Positions 34,748 to 41,448 of a stretch of DNA of 64,000 nt are shown in pieces. The stretch is from Prevotella sp. KH2C16 (GTDB taxonomy: Bacteria; Bacteroidota; Bacteroidia; Bacteroidales; Bacteroidaceae). Under the pieces are notes generated by a model. That model worked only from the letters and a program-made list of their open reading frames with translations, was not told where the DNA came from and made no database searches. Location of the stretch: the NCBI RefSeq assembly GCF_900113305.1, contig NZ_FOOW01000001.1, positions 248,001 through 312,000 on the forward strand. The letters are read 5' to 3'. The translations under genes and the position numbers were made by a program. The stretch's first letter is position 1. Every line of letters begins with the position of its first letter.

Positions 34748-34830
34748 TTACCAGCAAGTGGTAACAATGTTACCAGCCGCTGGTAACACTGTTACCACTT
34801 ACCGGTAATGCTGTTACCAACGGCTGGTAA
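34748..34830. repeat. 22-bp-period palindrome array E (4 words)
   Basis: Four 17-bp words start at 34748, 34770, 34792 and 34814 with arms TTACCA/TGGTAA (word 3 has CGGTAA) and centres GCAAG, GCCGC, CTTAC, ACGGC. An extra TTACCG half-site lies 11 bp upstream at 34737. Arms are the same as array B, 19 kb away, but word order differs. It lies between convergent genes, 37 nt past the GH18 stop and 61 nt from the fucO stop. Confidence 0.92.
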
Positions 34831-34890
34831 TTATTCTGGGAGACACCTCGTCTATAAGGTCTGAAAGCCGTTGGGTGTCCTCCGGACTGT

Positions 34891-36045
34891 TTAGAGTATT
34901 TGGCGATACAGCTGCACGATGTCGTCGCGGGTTACCTCGCGCGGGTTACCGGGCGTGCATACATCGGCAATAGCCTGGTCGGCAAGTGCGTCGATGTCCT
35001 TTTCGTAGATGCCCAGGTCCGACAGGTGCTGTGGGATTCCCACTCTGCGGCTGAGTGCTTCGATTTCGTTGCAGGCGGCCTCGGCGGCTTCTTCTTTGCT
35101 CATTCCTTCCTTGTAGACGCCCACGGCCTTGGCGATTTCCACATATTTGTCGAGTGCCGCAGGGGCATTGAATCGCATGACGGTGGGCAACAGGATGGCG
35201 CAGGCTACGCCGTGGGGAACATCGTGGAGCGCGCTCATCGGATGCGCCATGCCGTGGTCGACGCCAAGGCCCACATTCGAGAAGGCCATGCCTGCCACAT
35301 ACTGTGCCACGGCCATGCCGTCGCGGCCGATGGGATTGGTGGGTTCGTCTACTGCGATGGGCAGATATCGGTGTATCATCTCGATGGCCTTGATCTCAAA
35401 CATGTCGCTCAATTCCCATGCCGCCTTGGTAATGAGCCCCTCGATGGCGTGTGTCATGGCGTCCATACCCGTGGCGGCAGTGAGGCTCTTGGGCAGCGAA
35501 TACATCAGTTCTGCGTCTACGATGGCCACGGCGGGAATGTCGTTGGGGTCTACGCACACCATCTTCTTCTGCTTGCTCTCGTCGATGATCACATAGTTTA
35601 TCGTGGTCTCGGCGGCTGTCCCTGCGGTGGTGGGCAGTGCGATGATGGGTACGGTCTTCTTCTTGGTGTCGGCTACGCCCTCAAGGCTTACGACATCTGC
35701 AAACTCCGGGTTGTTGCTCACGATGCCGATGCCCTTGGCTGTGTCCATGGAGCTGCCGCCTCCGAGTGCCACGATGAAGTCGGCCTGGGCGTCCTTCAGG
35801 GCCTTCACGCCGTTCTTTACATTGGTAACGGTAGGGTTCGGTTTCACCTCGTCGTAGATTTCGTAGGGAATATTGGCCTCGTCGAGCACATCGGTTACCT
35901 GCTTGGCCACGCCGAATTTCATAAGTCCCTTGTCGGTAACTACGAGTGCTTTCTTGTATCCAAGCCGTGCCACTACTCCCGGCAGCTCCTTGCGAGCACC
36001 CGGTCCGAAGTAAGAAACCTCGTTCAAAATAAATCTGTTAACCAT
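34891..36045 (-). CDS. fucO: Lactaldehyde reductase, iron-containing alcohol dehydrogenase
   Basis: A 384-residue type III alcohol dehydrogenase. It matches E. coli FucO through most of its length as I recall it: NRFILNE, GYKKALVVTDKGL, PNPTVTNVKNG, LGGGSSMDTAKGIGIVSNNPEFADV, LPTTAGTAAETTINYVIID, CVDPNDIPAVAIVDAEL, ATGMDAMTHAIEG and NVGLGVDHGMAHP. The His-rich segments supply the iron ligands. It reduces L-lactaldehyde to 1,2-propanediol during fucose or rhamnose use, but no fucose genes are nearby. Confidence 0.92.
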   Translation of the reverse strand: MVNRFILNEVSYFGPGARKELPGVVARLGYKKALVVTDKGLMKFGVAKQVTDVLDEANIPYEIYDEVKPNPTVTNVKNGVKALKDAQADFIVALGGGSSMDTAKGIGIVSNNPEFADVVSLEGVADTKKKTVPIIALPTTAGTAAETTINYVIIDESKQKKMVCVDPNDIPAVAIVDAELMYSLPKSLTAATGMDAMTHAIEGLITKAAWELSDMFEIKAIEMIHRYLPIAVDEPTNPIGRDGMAVAQYVAGMAFSNVGLGVDHGMAHPMSALHDVPHGVACAILLPTVMRFNAPAALDKYVEIAKAVGVYKEGMSKEEAAEAACNEIEALSRRVGIPQHLSDLGIYEKDIDALADQAIADVCTPGNPREVTRDDIVQLYRQIL

Positions 36046-36104
36046 AAGTGTTTTTTAAATTATAAAGGTATTAATAAAGTGAATATTTCATGGTAGGTGT
36101 GTTT

Positions 36105-36139
36105 TTTCCTGCCCCGGAATAAGAGCCCGGGGCAGGAAA
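36105..36139. terminator. 13-bp perfect hairpin
   Basis: Bases 36105-36117 pair perfectly with 36127-36139 (TTTCCTGCCCCGG and its complement) around a 9-nt loop. It lies 9 nt past the stop of the TerB-like gene and upstream of fucO. The minus-strand transcript would have A rather than U after the stem, so it is not a textbook intrinsic terminator; it may protect a 3' end or be read on the other strand. Confidence 0.5.
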
Positions 36140-36147
36140 GCGAAGCT

Positions 36148-36516
36148 CTATTGCAGGCCGAAGGCCAGTTTCCAGAGCTTGTAGTTCTCGTGCTCCAACG
36201 GATGTACATGTCCGTCTGCATTCATCACTTTGGTAATGAAGCTCCTAATGCCCTTGAGAATCGACAGGCGTTCCATTTCATGGAATCCGTCGAGCAGGTT
36301 GCGGGTATCGGAGATAATCTCGTCGAGCGTGAATTTCCGGTTCAGCGTTCCATAGACTTCTCCCTTCAGTTCCGGCGTGATGTCGCCGATCTGCTCAATT
36401 CCCGACACATAGTCGTTGATGTATTGCCGCTCCCTCTCCTGATAGATGCCGTCGACGCTGGCAAAAAACAGGCCCGTCTTGGCCATCAACCTTACTACTT
36501 GTATGATCTTCTCCAT
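36148..36516 (-). CDS. TerB-like small protein
   Basis: A 122-residue helical protein resembling the TerB/DjlA-N fold: an acidic start of the first helix pair (ASVDGIYQERERQYINDYV, near residue 19) and the pseudo-repeat NADGHVHPLEHENYKLW near the end, both of which resemble TerB metal-binding DG...E motifs. No transmembrane segment or signal. It follows an acidic-tailed gene by 3 nt and is probably cotranscribed. Family call from motifs; function unknown. Confidence 0.72.
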   Translation of the reverse strand: MEKIIQVVRLMAKTGLFFASVDGIYQERERQYINDYVSGIEQIGDITPELKGEVYGTLNRKFTLDEIISDTRNLLDGFHEMERLSILKGIRSFITKVMNADGHVHPLEHENYKLWKLAFGLQ

Positions 36517-36519
36517 GGC

Positions 36520-36807
36520 TCATTCCTCCTCGGTTTCTGTTAGTTCTTCTTCTCCGGCAGTCTCTCCGGCATTCTCTTCCTCCTCGGCTTCTTCGTCATT
36601 GCCTTTCACCGACTTGCCCGCAAGTCCGATTACGCTGATCACGCTCTTGGCCATCTGGCCGAGATCAGCACTCTCGATATCGATGCCGAACTTGCTAAGG
36701 GTTTGTCCAATCTTCCCATCTTTGAGCTTGGTTTTGGCTCCCTCAAGGACAGAACTTGCGATGTCGCTGTTCAATATGTTTTCAAAAAAACTTCCCATAG
36801 GCGTCAT
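36520..36807 (-). CDS. Small protein with glutamate-rich tail, unknown function
   Basis: A 95-residue protein if started at MTPMGSFFENILNSD (36807); MGSFF three codons later is equally possible. The longer frame to 36906 is rejected because the TATATTTG promoter box lies at 36904-36911. The N-terminal ~60 residues form likely amphipathic helices (GAKTKLKDGKIGQTLSKFG, AKSVISVIGLAG). The last ~35 residues are nearly all Glu, Gly and Ala. I do not recognise the family. Tightly linked to the TerB-like gene. Confidence 0.7.
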   Translation of the reverse strand: MTPMGSFFENILNSDIASSVLEGAKTKLKDGKIGQTLSKFGIDIESADLGQMAKSVISVIGLAGKSVKGNDEEAEEEENAGETAGEEELTETEEE

Positions 36808-36903
36808 TCGTTTAGTTAAAAATAGGGTTATCTCATCGTGTGGACGGCGGTGCAGAGTCTCGGGAGGGCTTGTTCCCGCATGCCTCGACCCGTCTATCTT
36901 CTG

Positions 36904-36911
36904 CAAATATA
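36904..36911 (-). promoter_or_regulatory. -7 promoter box of acidic/TerB gene pair
   Basis: TATATTTG on the minus strand; predicts a leader of about 90 nt before the start at 36807. Confidence 0.6.
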
Positions 36912-36991
36912 GGAATTTTTTCGAATGTTCAAAGCTTTTTGGGTGTTTTTTTTGTGTTTTTAGTTTTTATGGGAGTTGGCCGGCGGTTTGA

Positions 36992-37052
36992 CAAATTCGG
37001 CGATTTTGTCCTTCAAAATCGCCGAATTTGCGAGGAAAAATAACCGATTTTA
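36992..37052. repeat. 22-bp-period palindrome array F (3 words)
   Basis: Three 17-bp words start at 36992, 37014 and 37036: CAAATT-CGGCG-ATTTTG, CAAAAT-CGCCG-AATTTG and the degenerate AAAAAT-AACCG-ATTTTA. Word 2 is the exact reverse complement of word 1. Spacers are TCCTT and CGAGG. It lies 45 nt past the stop of the Dlt-like operon and upstream of the acidic/TerB promoter. Arms and centres are almost those of array G. Confidence 0.88.
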
Positions 37053-37078
37053 CTCTGCTGGAGGCGGCAGAAAGCTTT

Positions 37079-37124
37079 ATTGCTTGTAGATTTCCTTCAT
37101 AATTGCTTGTAGATTTCCTTCATA
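37079..37124. repeat. 23-bp perfect tandem duplication over a gene end
   Basis: Bases 37079-37101 and 37102-37124 are identical. The right copy encodes the last codons of the DltD-like protein (MKEIYKQ) and the left copy lies mostly beyond the stop. With one copy the protein would end at KQ; with two it ends KQL. Confidence 0.9.
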
Positions 37125-38098
37125 ATATGTCTGCCTACTTTCACTCTGAAATGTGCCCAGTCGTAGAAGTTATGATAGTCGGATAGGGTTCTGTGGTTAC
37201 TGAAGTCGTAGACATTCTTTGCGCCCAGCACCTGCTTCAGGCACTTGATGTCGCGTGGGTTGATGCGTTGCCGTTCAATGTTCGGTATGAGTACGAACTT
37301 CAGGTGGGTATGGTGGCGTTGGCAGAAGTCGGCCAGCTCCTTTAGTTTTTCCATGTGCGGGCGATGAATCACGCTGGGAGCCGTGGTGGGACTGATTGCT
37401 GCCAGTCTTCGCAGGTCTATCCTGCGTTGCCAGAAGCGTTCGCCCTCGCGGCGGATGCTGTCTTCCAGAAAGGGCACATAGTCATTGGTATAGAGTTCGT
37501 GCGAGGCAGGCCCTTCCGCTATGATGCCTTCCATCGATTTCTCAAAAGTGCCCGTGAGCTGATACTTCAGATAGGGAAAGAGAAATTTCGGTGTGAGGAA
37601 TCCTTGCAGGAACGCCGATTGATAGCTCATCCAGCTCTTGCCGGTAACATCGGGAGGCATGATGTGCATGAGGCCTCCGCGCGGTGTATAGTTTTCCAGA
37701 GTGCTGAGTTCGGCCACGATGAGGAGGTTGGCCACGGACTGGTCAGGCTGCTTTCCGAGGGCTTCCAGTTTCACGCAGATGTCGCCGAGCCCTTCCGCGT
37801 TGGAGAAGAAACGGAACGGGCTGCCCTGGATATACTGGCTCCAGTCGGAGCAGAGGAAGCCCCGGGTGCACGAGTTGCCCATGATGAAGGAGTCGTAATG
37901 ACGCTCAGAGCGCAGCATCTTGTATTTGGTCCATGCCGTGGCACCCTCGCTCAGGCAGACAGGACTGTGGTCGTAGTCGGTATATTTGCGTAGAACCATG
38001 AAAGGATCGTCGGCCACATAGATGCCCAGAAGCAGCAGGAAGGGGGATGCCAGCAACAGGCATTTCAGATAAAATCTATGGAGGGGTATGAGTTTCAT
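37097..38098 (-). CDS. DltD-like SGNH-type protein
   Basis: A 333-residue protein with one N-terminal membrane segment (KCLLLASPFLLLLGIYVA) and a periplasmic domain. SFIMGNSCTRGF near residue 70 resembles the nucleophile block of SGNH/DltD proteins, and NFYDWAHFRVKVGRHI near the C-terminus supplies an Asp-x-x-His pair. It is the last gene of a four-gene unit with AMP-ligase, carrier protein and MBOAT, so it probably completes transfer of the activated acyl or aminoacyl group to an envelope polymer. Similarity is weak; context carries the call. Its end lies in a 23-bp tandem duplication. Confidence 0.7.
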   Translation of the reverse strand: MKLIPLHRFYLKCLLLASPFLLLLGIYVADDPFMVLRKYTDYDHSPVCLSEGATAWTKYKMLRSERHYDSFIMGNSCTRGFLCSDWSQYIQGSPFRFFSNAEGLGDICVKLEALGKQPDQSVANLLIVAELSTLENYTPRGGLMHIMPPDVTGKSWMSYQSAFLQGFLTPKFLFPYLKYQLTGTFEKSMEGIIAEGPASHELYTNDYVPFLEDSIRREGERFWQRRIDLRRLAAISPTTAPSVIHRPHMEKLKELADFCQRHHTHLKFVLIPNIERQRINPRDIKCLKQVLGAKNVYDFSNHRTLSDYHNFYDWAHFRVKVGRHIMKEIYKQL

Positions 38099-38108
38099 CG
38101 GCTTGCGT

Positions 38109-39479
38109 TTAGAATTGGATATAGATAAAGTTCTCCACTCCGAAGGCTCCGAAGAGGAAGATAACCATTACCACGCCTATATAGGTAGCCCATCGCAAGG
38201 CCGGAGGCAGCTTCTCGCTGCGCACGAAAAGGTCGCCGCGGGCATGGAAGAACTCGAAGAGAAACATGAGCAATACGGCTGTGCCGAAGGATATCCAGTC
38301 GCGGTCGGTCATCCCCAACCGCAATTCCTTGACCGACGACTGCAACCCGTCGAACAGATGGGCGTAGGCATAGAACACATTGTCCACCTCTTTCACACGG
38401 AAAAACAGCAGCGAGAGGGCGAAGAGCAGGTAGGTGCGCACCATCATGAGCCCCGCCCACACCTTGGAACCTATTTTTTGCCGGACCCATTCCCGCTGGC
38501 GGGAGGCCAGGGTCTCGTAAATGACCACTACGCCCTGGAATAATCCGTAGAGCGCGAAGGTCCATCCGGCTCCGTGCCATACGCCGATGGCAACGAAGGT
38601 GGCCAGCAGGGCGAGGCATACTCCTGCCTTGCCCCAGTGGCGGAGCGAAGCGTTGAGGGGAGTAAACACATAGTCGCGAACCCAGAAGGAGAGCGTCATA
38701 TGCCACCGGCGCCACAGATCGCCGGTAGACAAGGCTGTAAAGGGGCGGTTGAAGTTGGGCTTCAGGTGGAATCCCAGCATCTGGCCTAACCCCAGGGCCA
38801 TGCAGGTATAGCCTGCGAAGTCGGCATATAGCTGCAAGGGATATAGCAGCATAGCCACCAGAAGCTGCATGCTGGAGGAAGTGCGCACATGGTCGAGTAC
38901 GAGGTCGAGCGACGGAGAGATGCGGTCAGCGATGACGAGTTTGAGGAATACTCCCCATGCCACGAGCTTCAGTCCGCGAGTTACGGCCTGATAGTCGAAA
39001 GTCTTTGCCGACTTCAGTTGTGGCAGCAAGTCGAAAGAGCGTTCGATAGGACCGGAGAGGAACTTCACGAACAGCATCATGTAGAGCGAGAAATCCCAGA
39101 AATCCTCTTCGGGGTCTTCCTCCCAGTAAATCTCTATGAGGTAGGATAGAGCTTGGAAAGTGTAGAAGGAAATGCCGAGTGGGAAGAGGCTGAACCGGTA
39201 TCTTGCCATGAGCCAGAAACCGACGAGGGCGGCGATGCTTACCCACAGGAGCAGCGTGGCCCGGGATGTATTAATCCAGCGATGGATCCACTTGCCGGCA
39301 ACGAAGGTAAATACCGTGATTGCTGCCACAGTGAGGAAATAGGAGGGGTGATAATATCCGATGAAGACACAACTGGCTGCAAGCAGCACGATATGCTGCC
39401 AGCGACGGGAGGTGCGGGCGTAATAAAACACGAAAGTGAGCACCATGCATGCCACAAACGGTATAGAGATGAATTCCAT
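38109..39479 (-). CDS. MBOAT-family O-acyltransferase (DltB/AlgI-like)
   Basis: A 456-residue polytopic inner-membrane protein with about eleven hydrophobic segments. The family's central motif is seen as GVWHGAGWTFALYGLFQG near residue 300 with the active-site His, and RRWHMTLSFWVRDYVF provides the second conserved block. FPLGISFYTFQALSYLIEIY is also typical of AlgI/DltB proteins. It lies 10 nt upstream of the DltD-like gene and 12 nt after the carrier-protein gene. It should pass an acyl or D-alanyl group from the cytoplasmic carrier across the membrane. Confidence 0.9.
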   Translation of the reverse strand: MEFISIPFVACMVLTFVFYYARTSRRWQHIVLLAASCVFIGYYHPSYFLTVAAITVFTFVAGKWIHRWINTSRATLLLWVSIAALVGFWLMARYRFSLFPLGISFYTFQALSYLIEIYWEEDPEEDFWDFSLYMMLFVKFLSGPIERSFDLLPQLKSAKTFDYQAVTRGLKLVAWGVFLKLVIADRISPSLDLVLDHVRTSSSMQLLVAMLLYPLQLYADFAGYTCMALGLGQMLGFHLKPNFNRPFTALSTGDLWRRWHMTLSFWVRDYVFTPLNASLRHWGKAGVCLALLATFVAIGVWHGAGWTFALYGLFQGVVVIYETLASRQREWVRQKIGSKVWAGLMMVRTYLLFALSLLFFRVKEVDNVFYAYAHLFDGLQSSVKELRLGMTDRDWISFGTAVLLMFLFEFFHARGDLFVRSEKLPPALRWATYIGVVMVIFLFGAFGVENFIYIQF

Positions 39480-39491
39480 GATGCGGCGAGC

Positions 39492-39740
39492 TTACTTGCC
39501 TTCGGTCTTTTTCAGGATGATGTCGCACAAGTCGCCGATGCTATACAGCTTGATGATGTCCCGAAGTTTAAAGTGAATGTTGTATCGTTTTTCTATCTCG
39601 CTGATAATCGTCATGTGAGCCAGGGAGTCCCAGCCGTCTACATCATCGGCTGAAGTCGCATACCCAAGTTGCAGATCCTGATGGTTAAGCACGGTTTGGA
39701 AGATAGCGTTGAGTTCTTTCAAAATCTCTTCTTTTTCCAT
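39492..39740 (-). CDS. Carrier protein (DltC-like)
   Basis: An 82-residue phosphopantetheine carrier. The attachment Ser is in DVDGWDSLAHMTII near residue 38, and the C-terminal LYSIGDLCDIILKK is typical of acyl and D-alanyl carriers. It lies between the DltA-like ligase gene (7 nt) and the MBOAT gene (12 nt). Confidence 0.88.
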   Translation of the reverse strand: MEKEEILKELNAIFQTVLNHQDLQLGYATSADDVDGWDSLAHMTIISEIEKRYNIHFKLRDIIKLYSIGDLCDIILKKTEGK

Positions 39741-39747
39741 TTTCTCG

Positions 39748-41241
39748 TTATCGTTCTATGAGTTGTTTGATGGTTTTCCTATCTATTTTATTGTTTGCGT
39801 TCTGCGGGAATTGCGGCATGCATACCACGCTGGAGGGTACCATATAGGGAGGCAGATACTGCTTGAGCATGTCGACGAGCTGGTTAGTGCCGGAGTCGTC
39901 TTCCGTCTCTGCGGCAAGGGCTATCACCGTATTGTCGTGCGCATCCTTGACAGGAACGGCCACCACGGCCACATTTTCTTCATAGAAACGGCGTGCCACA
40001 TGCTCTATTTCGCTGAGTTCTATGCGGTAGCCCTGTATCTTCACCTGCGAGTCCTTACGCCCATAGTAGAGAAGATCGCCGTCTTCATCCATGGCGCAGA
40101 TGTCTCCCGTGAGATACCATCGCTCTCCGCCGTGGCAGAAGAAGGCCTCCTTGTTCCTCGCGTCGTTGTCCCAGTATCCGGGCGTGAGCTGCCGTCCCGC
40201 AAGGCAGAGCTCGCCTTTCTCGCCCCTGTGGGCTTCCTTATGGTCGGGCGTAACGATGAGTGTCCGCACTTCTTGCATAGGTTTTCCGATGCCGACGATG
40301 CCGTTGCATTCCTTTACCCCAATCCGAGGCACGCGATAGGCTGTGCAATAGATGGTGTCTTCGGTAGGGCCGTATACATTCCAGACTTCTGCATCGGGCA
40401 CGGCCTGTTGCCACAAGGCGGTCTCCTTGGCGTCGAGGGCCTCGCCGCAGAAAAGCGAATAGCGCAGCTGAGGGGCTTCGAGTTCGTCAAGATAGGGAAT
40501 GAGATAATGGATGACGGAGGGAACCATGAGGACGGAAGTAAGCCGATACTCGTCCAGCAGGCGGAATACCTCCTGCCATTTCACCTTTCCCGGCTTTACC
40601 GTATACAGGCAACTCCCGTGAAGGAGGGGCAAAAGATAGCTGCCTACGGAAAGGTCGAAAGTGAGGTCGAACATCTGGAGACACCGGTCGTCTTCGCCTA
40701 ACTGGAAACCGAGGGCATGGAAGGAGTGTATGAAAGCCTTCAGATTGCCAAAAGAGATAGGTACTCCCTTGGGTCTTCCCGTGCTTCCCGAAGTGAAAAG
40801 GATGTAGGCCAAAGCCTCTGCGTCAAGGCTCTTTGTGGGTGGGGTGAGGGTTTCCGTCCCAGACAGGAGGGCCGTATGGATTACCTTTTGGTGATTGTAG
40901 CGGGTGTTTTCGCTTGAGTCGAGAATGACGGTAATGCCCACTTGGCTGATAATGTCGCCGCATCTTGCCAGAGGCTGAAGGGGATGGAGCGGCACATAGC
41001 ACTTTCCTTCCATCCATAAGGCGAGGATGGAAGCATAGGTGTCAATGTCGTCGTTGGCTACAAGACCGATGGTTGTGTCCGGTTCCTTACAGATAACGCT
41101 ACGGATGTCAGCCACCCGGGCAGCCAGCTGTCCATAGGTGTAGAATGTATCATCCACGCAAAAAGCCTTATTCCCCTTATGACATAGGCAGGATTGGTAG
41201 AGTTGATAGACGAAATCCTTGCCAGATTCTATAGTTGTCAT
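39748..41241 (-). CDS. DltA-like carrier-protein ligase
   Basis: A 497-residue adenylation enzyme. A3 LFTSGSTGRPKGVPIS near residue 153, FDLTFDLSVGSYLLPLLHGSCLY, LRYSLFCGEALDAKE, the A5 block NVYGPTEDTIYCTAYRV, YLTGDICAMDEDGDLLYYGRKDSQVKIQG (A7/A8) and a C-terminal NKIDRKTIKQ with the catalytic Lys are seen. The FCGEALDAK and YGPTEDT blocks resemble D-alanine-carrier ligase DltA more than fatty-acyl ligases. It heads the operon ligase-carrier-MBOAT-SGNH protein. Amino acid or acyl specificity is not provable by eye. Confidence 0.82.
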   Translation of the reverse strand: MTTIESGKDFVYQLYQSCLCHKGNKAFCVDDTFYTYGQLAARVADIRSVICKEPDTTIGLVANDDIDTYASILALWMEGKCYVPLHPLQPLARCGDIISQVGITVILDSSENTRYNHQKVIHTALLSGTETLTPPTKSLDAEALAYILFTSGSTGRPKGVPISFGNLKAFIHSFHALGFQLGEDDRCLQMFDLTFDLSVGSYLLPLLHGSCLYTVKPGKVKWQEVFRLLDEYRLTSVLMVPSVIHYLIPYLDELEAPQLRYSLFCGEALDAKETALWQQAVPDAEVWNVYGPTEDTIYCTAYRVPRIGVKECNGIVGIGKPMQEVRTLIVTPDHKEAHRGEKGELCLAGRQLTPGYWDNDARNKEAFFCHGGERWYLTGDICAMDEDGDLLYYGRKDSQVKIQGYRIELSEIEHVARRFYEENVAVVAVPVKDAHDNTVIALAAETEDDSGTNQLVDMLKQYLPPYMVPSSVVCMPQFPQNANNKIDRKTIKQLIER

Positions 41242-41393
41242 TGTATCCTGTTTCCTTATTTCCTATTGTTTATATCCTGCAGGGCTTTGCCCTTTTCTGT
41301 TTTTATAACTTCAAAAAACAGGAATCCCCTATTCGTTTTTCTTTTTTAACAGTTGTGGGTTATTGGTGGGCAAGTGTTTTTCAATGTAGACAA

Positions 41394-41435
41394 AAACATC
41401 CCCCTGCTGCCATTGCTGACAACAGGGGGATGTTT
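41394..41435 (-). terminator. Terminator of GH97 gene
   Basis: Bases 41394-41406 pair perfectly with 41423-41435 (AAACATCCCCCTG and its complement) around a 16-nt loop; reading the minus strand, a TTTTTG run follows. It lies 14 nt past the GH97 stop. Confidence 0.85.
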
Positions 41436-41448
41436 CACAGGTGTTTTC

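Noticed and set aside
34900..36096. 398-codon open frame opposite fucO
   Set aside because: fucO matches its family end to end on the other strand; this frame is a shadow.
36992..37052. Arrays as ordinary intrinsic terminators
   Set aside because: They lack T-runs, occur on a fixed 22-bp grid with three or four words, and several loci of the window carry separate classical terminator hairpins instead.
39748..41241. Stand-alone non-ribosomal peptide synthetase module
   Set aside because: Condensation and thioesterase domains are missing, and the carrier, MBOAT and SGNH neighbours fit a Dlt-like system better.
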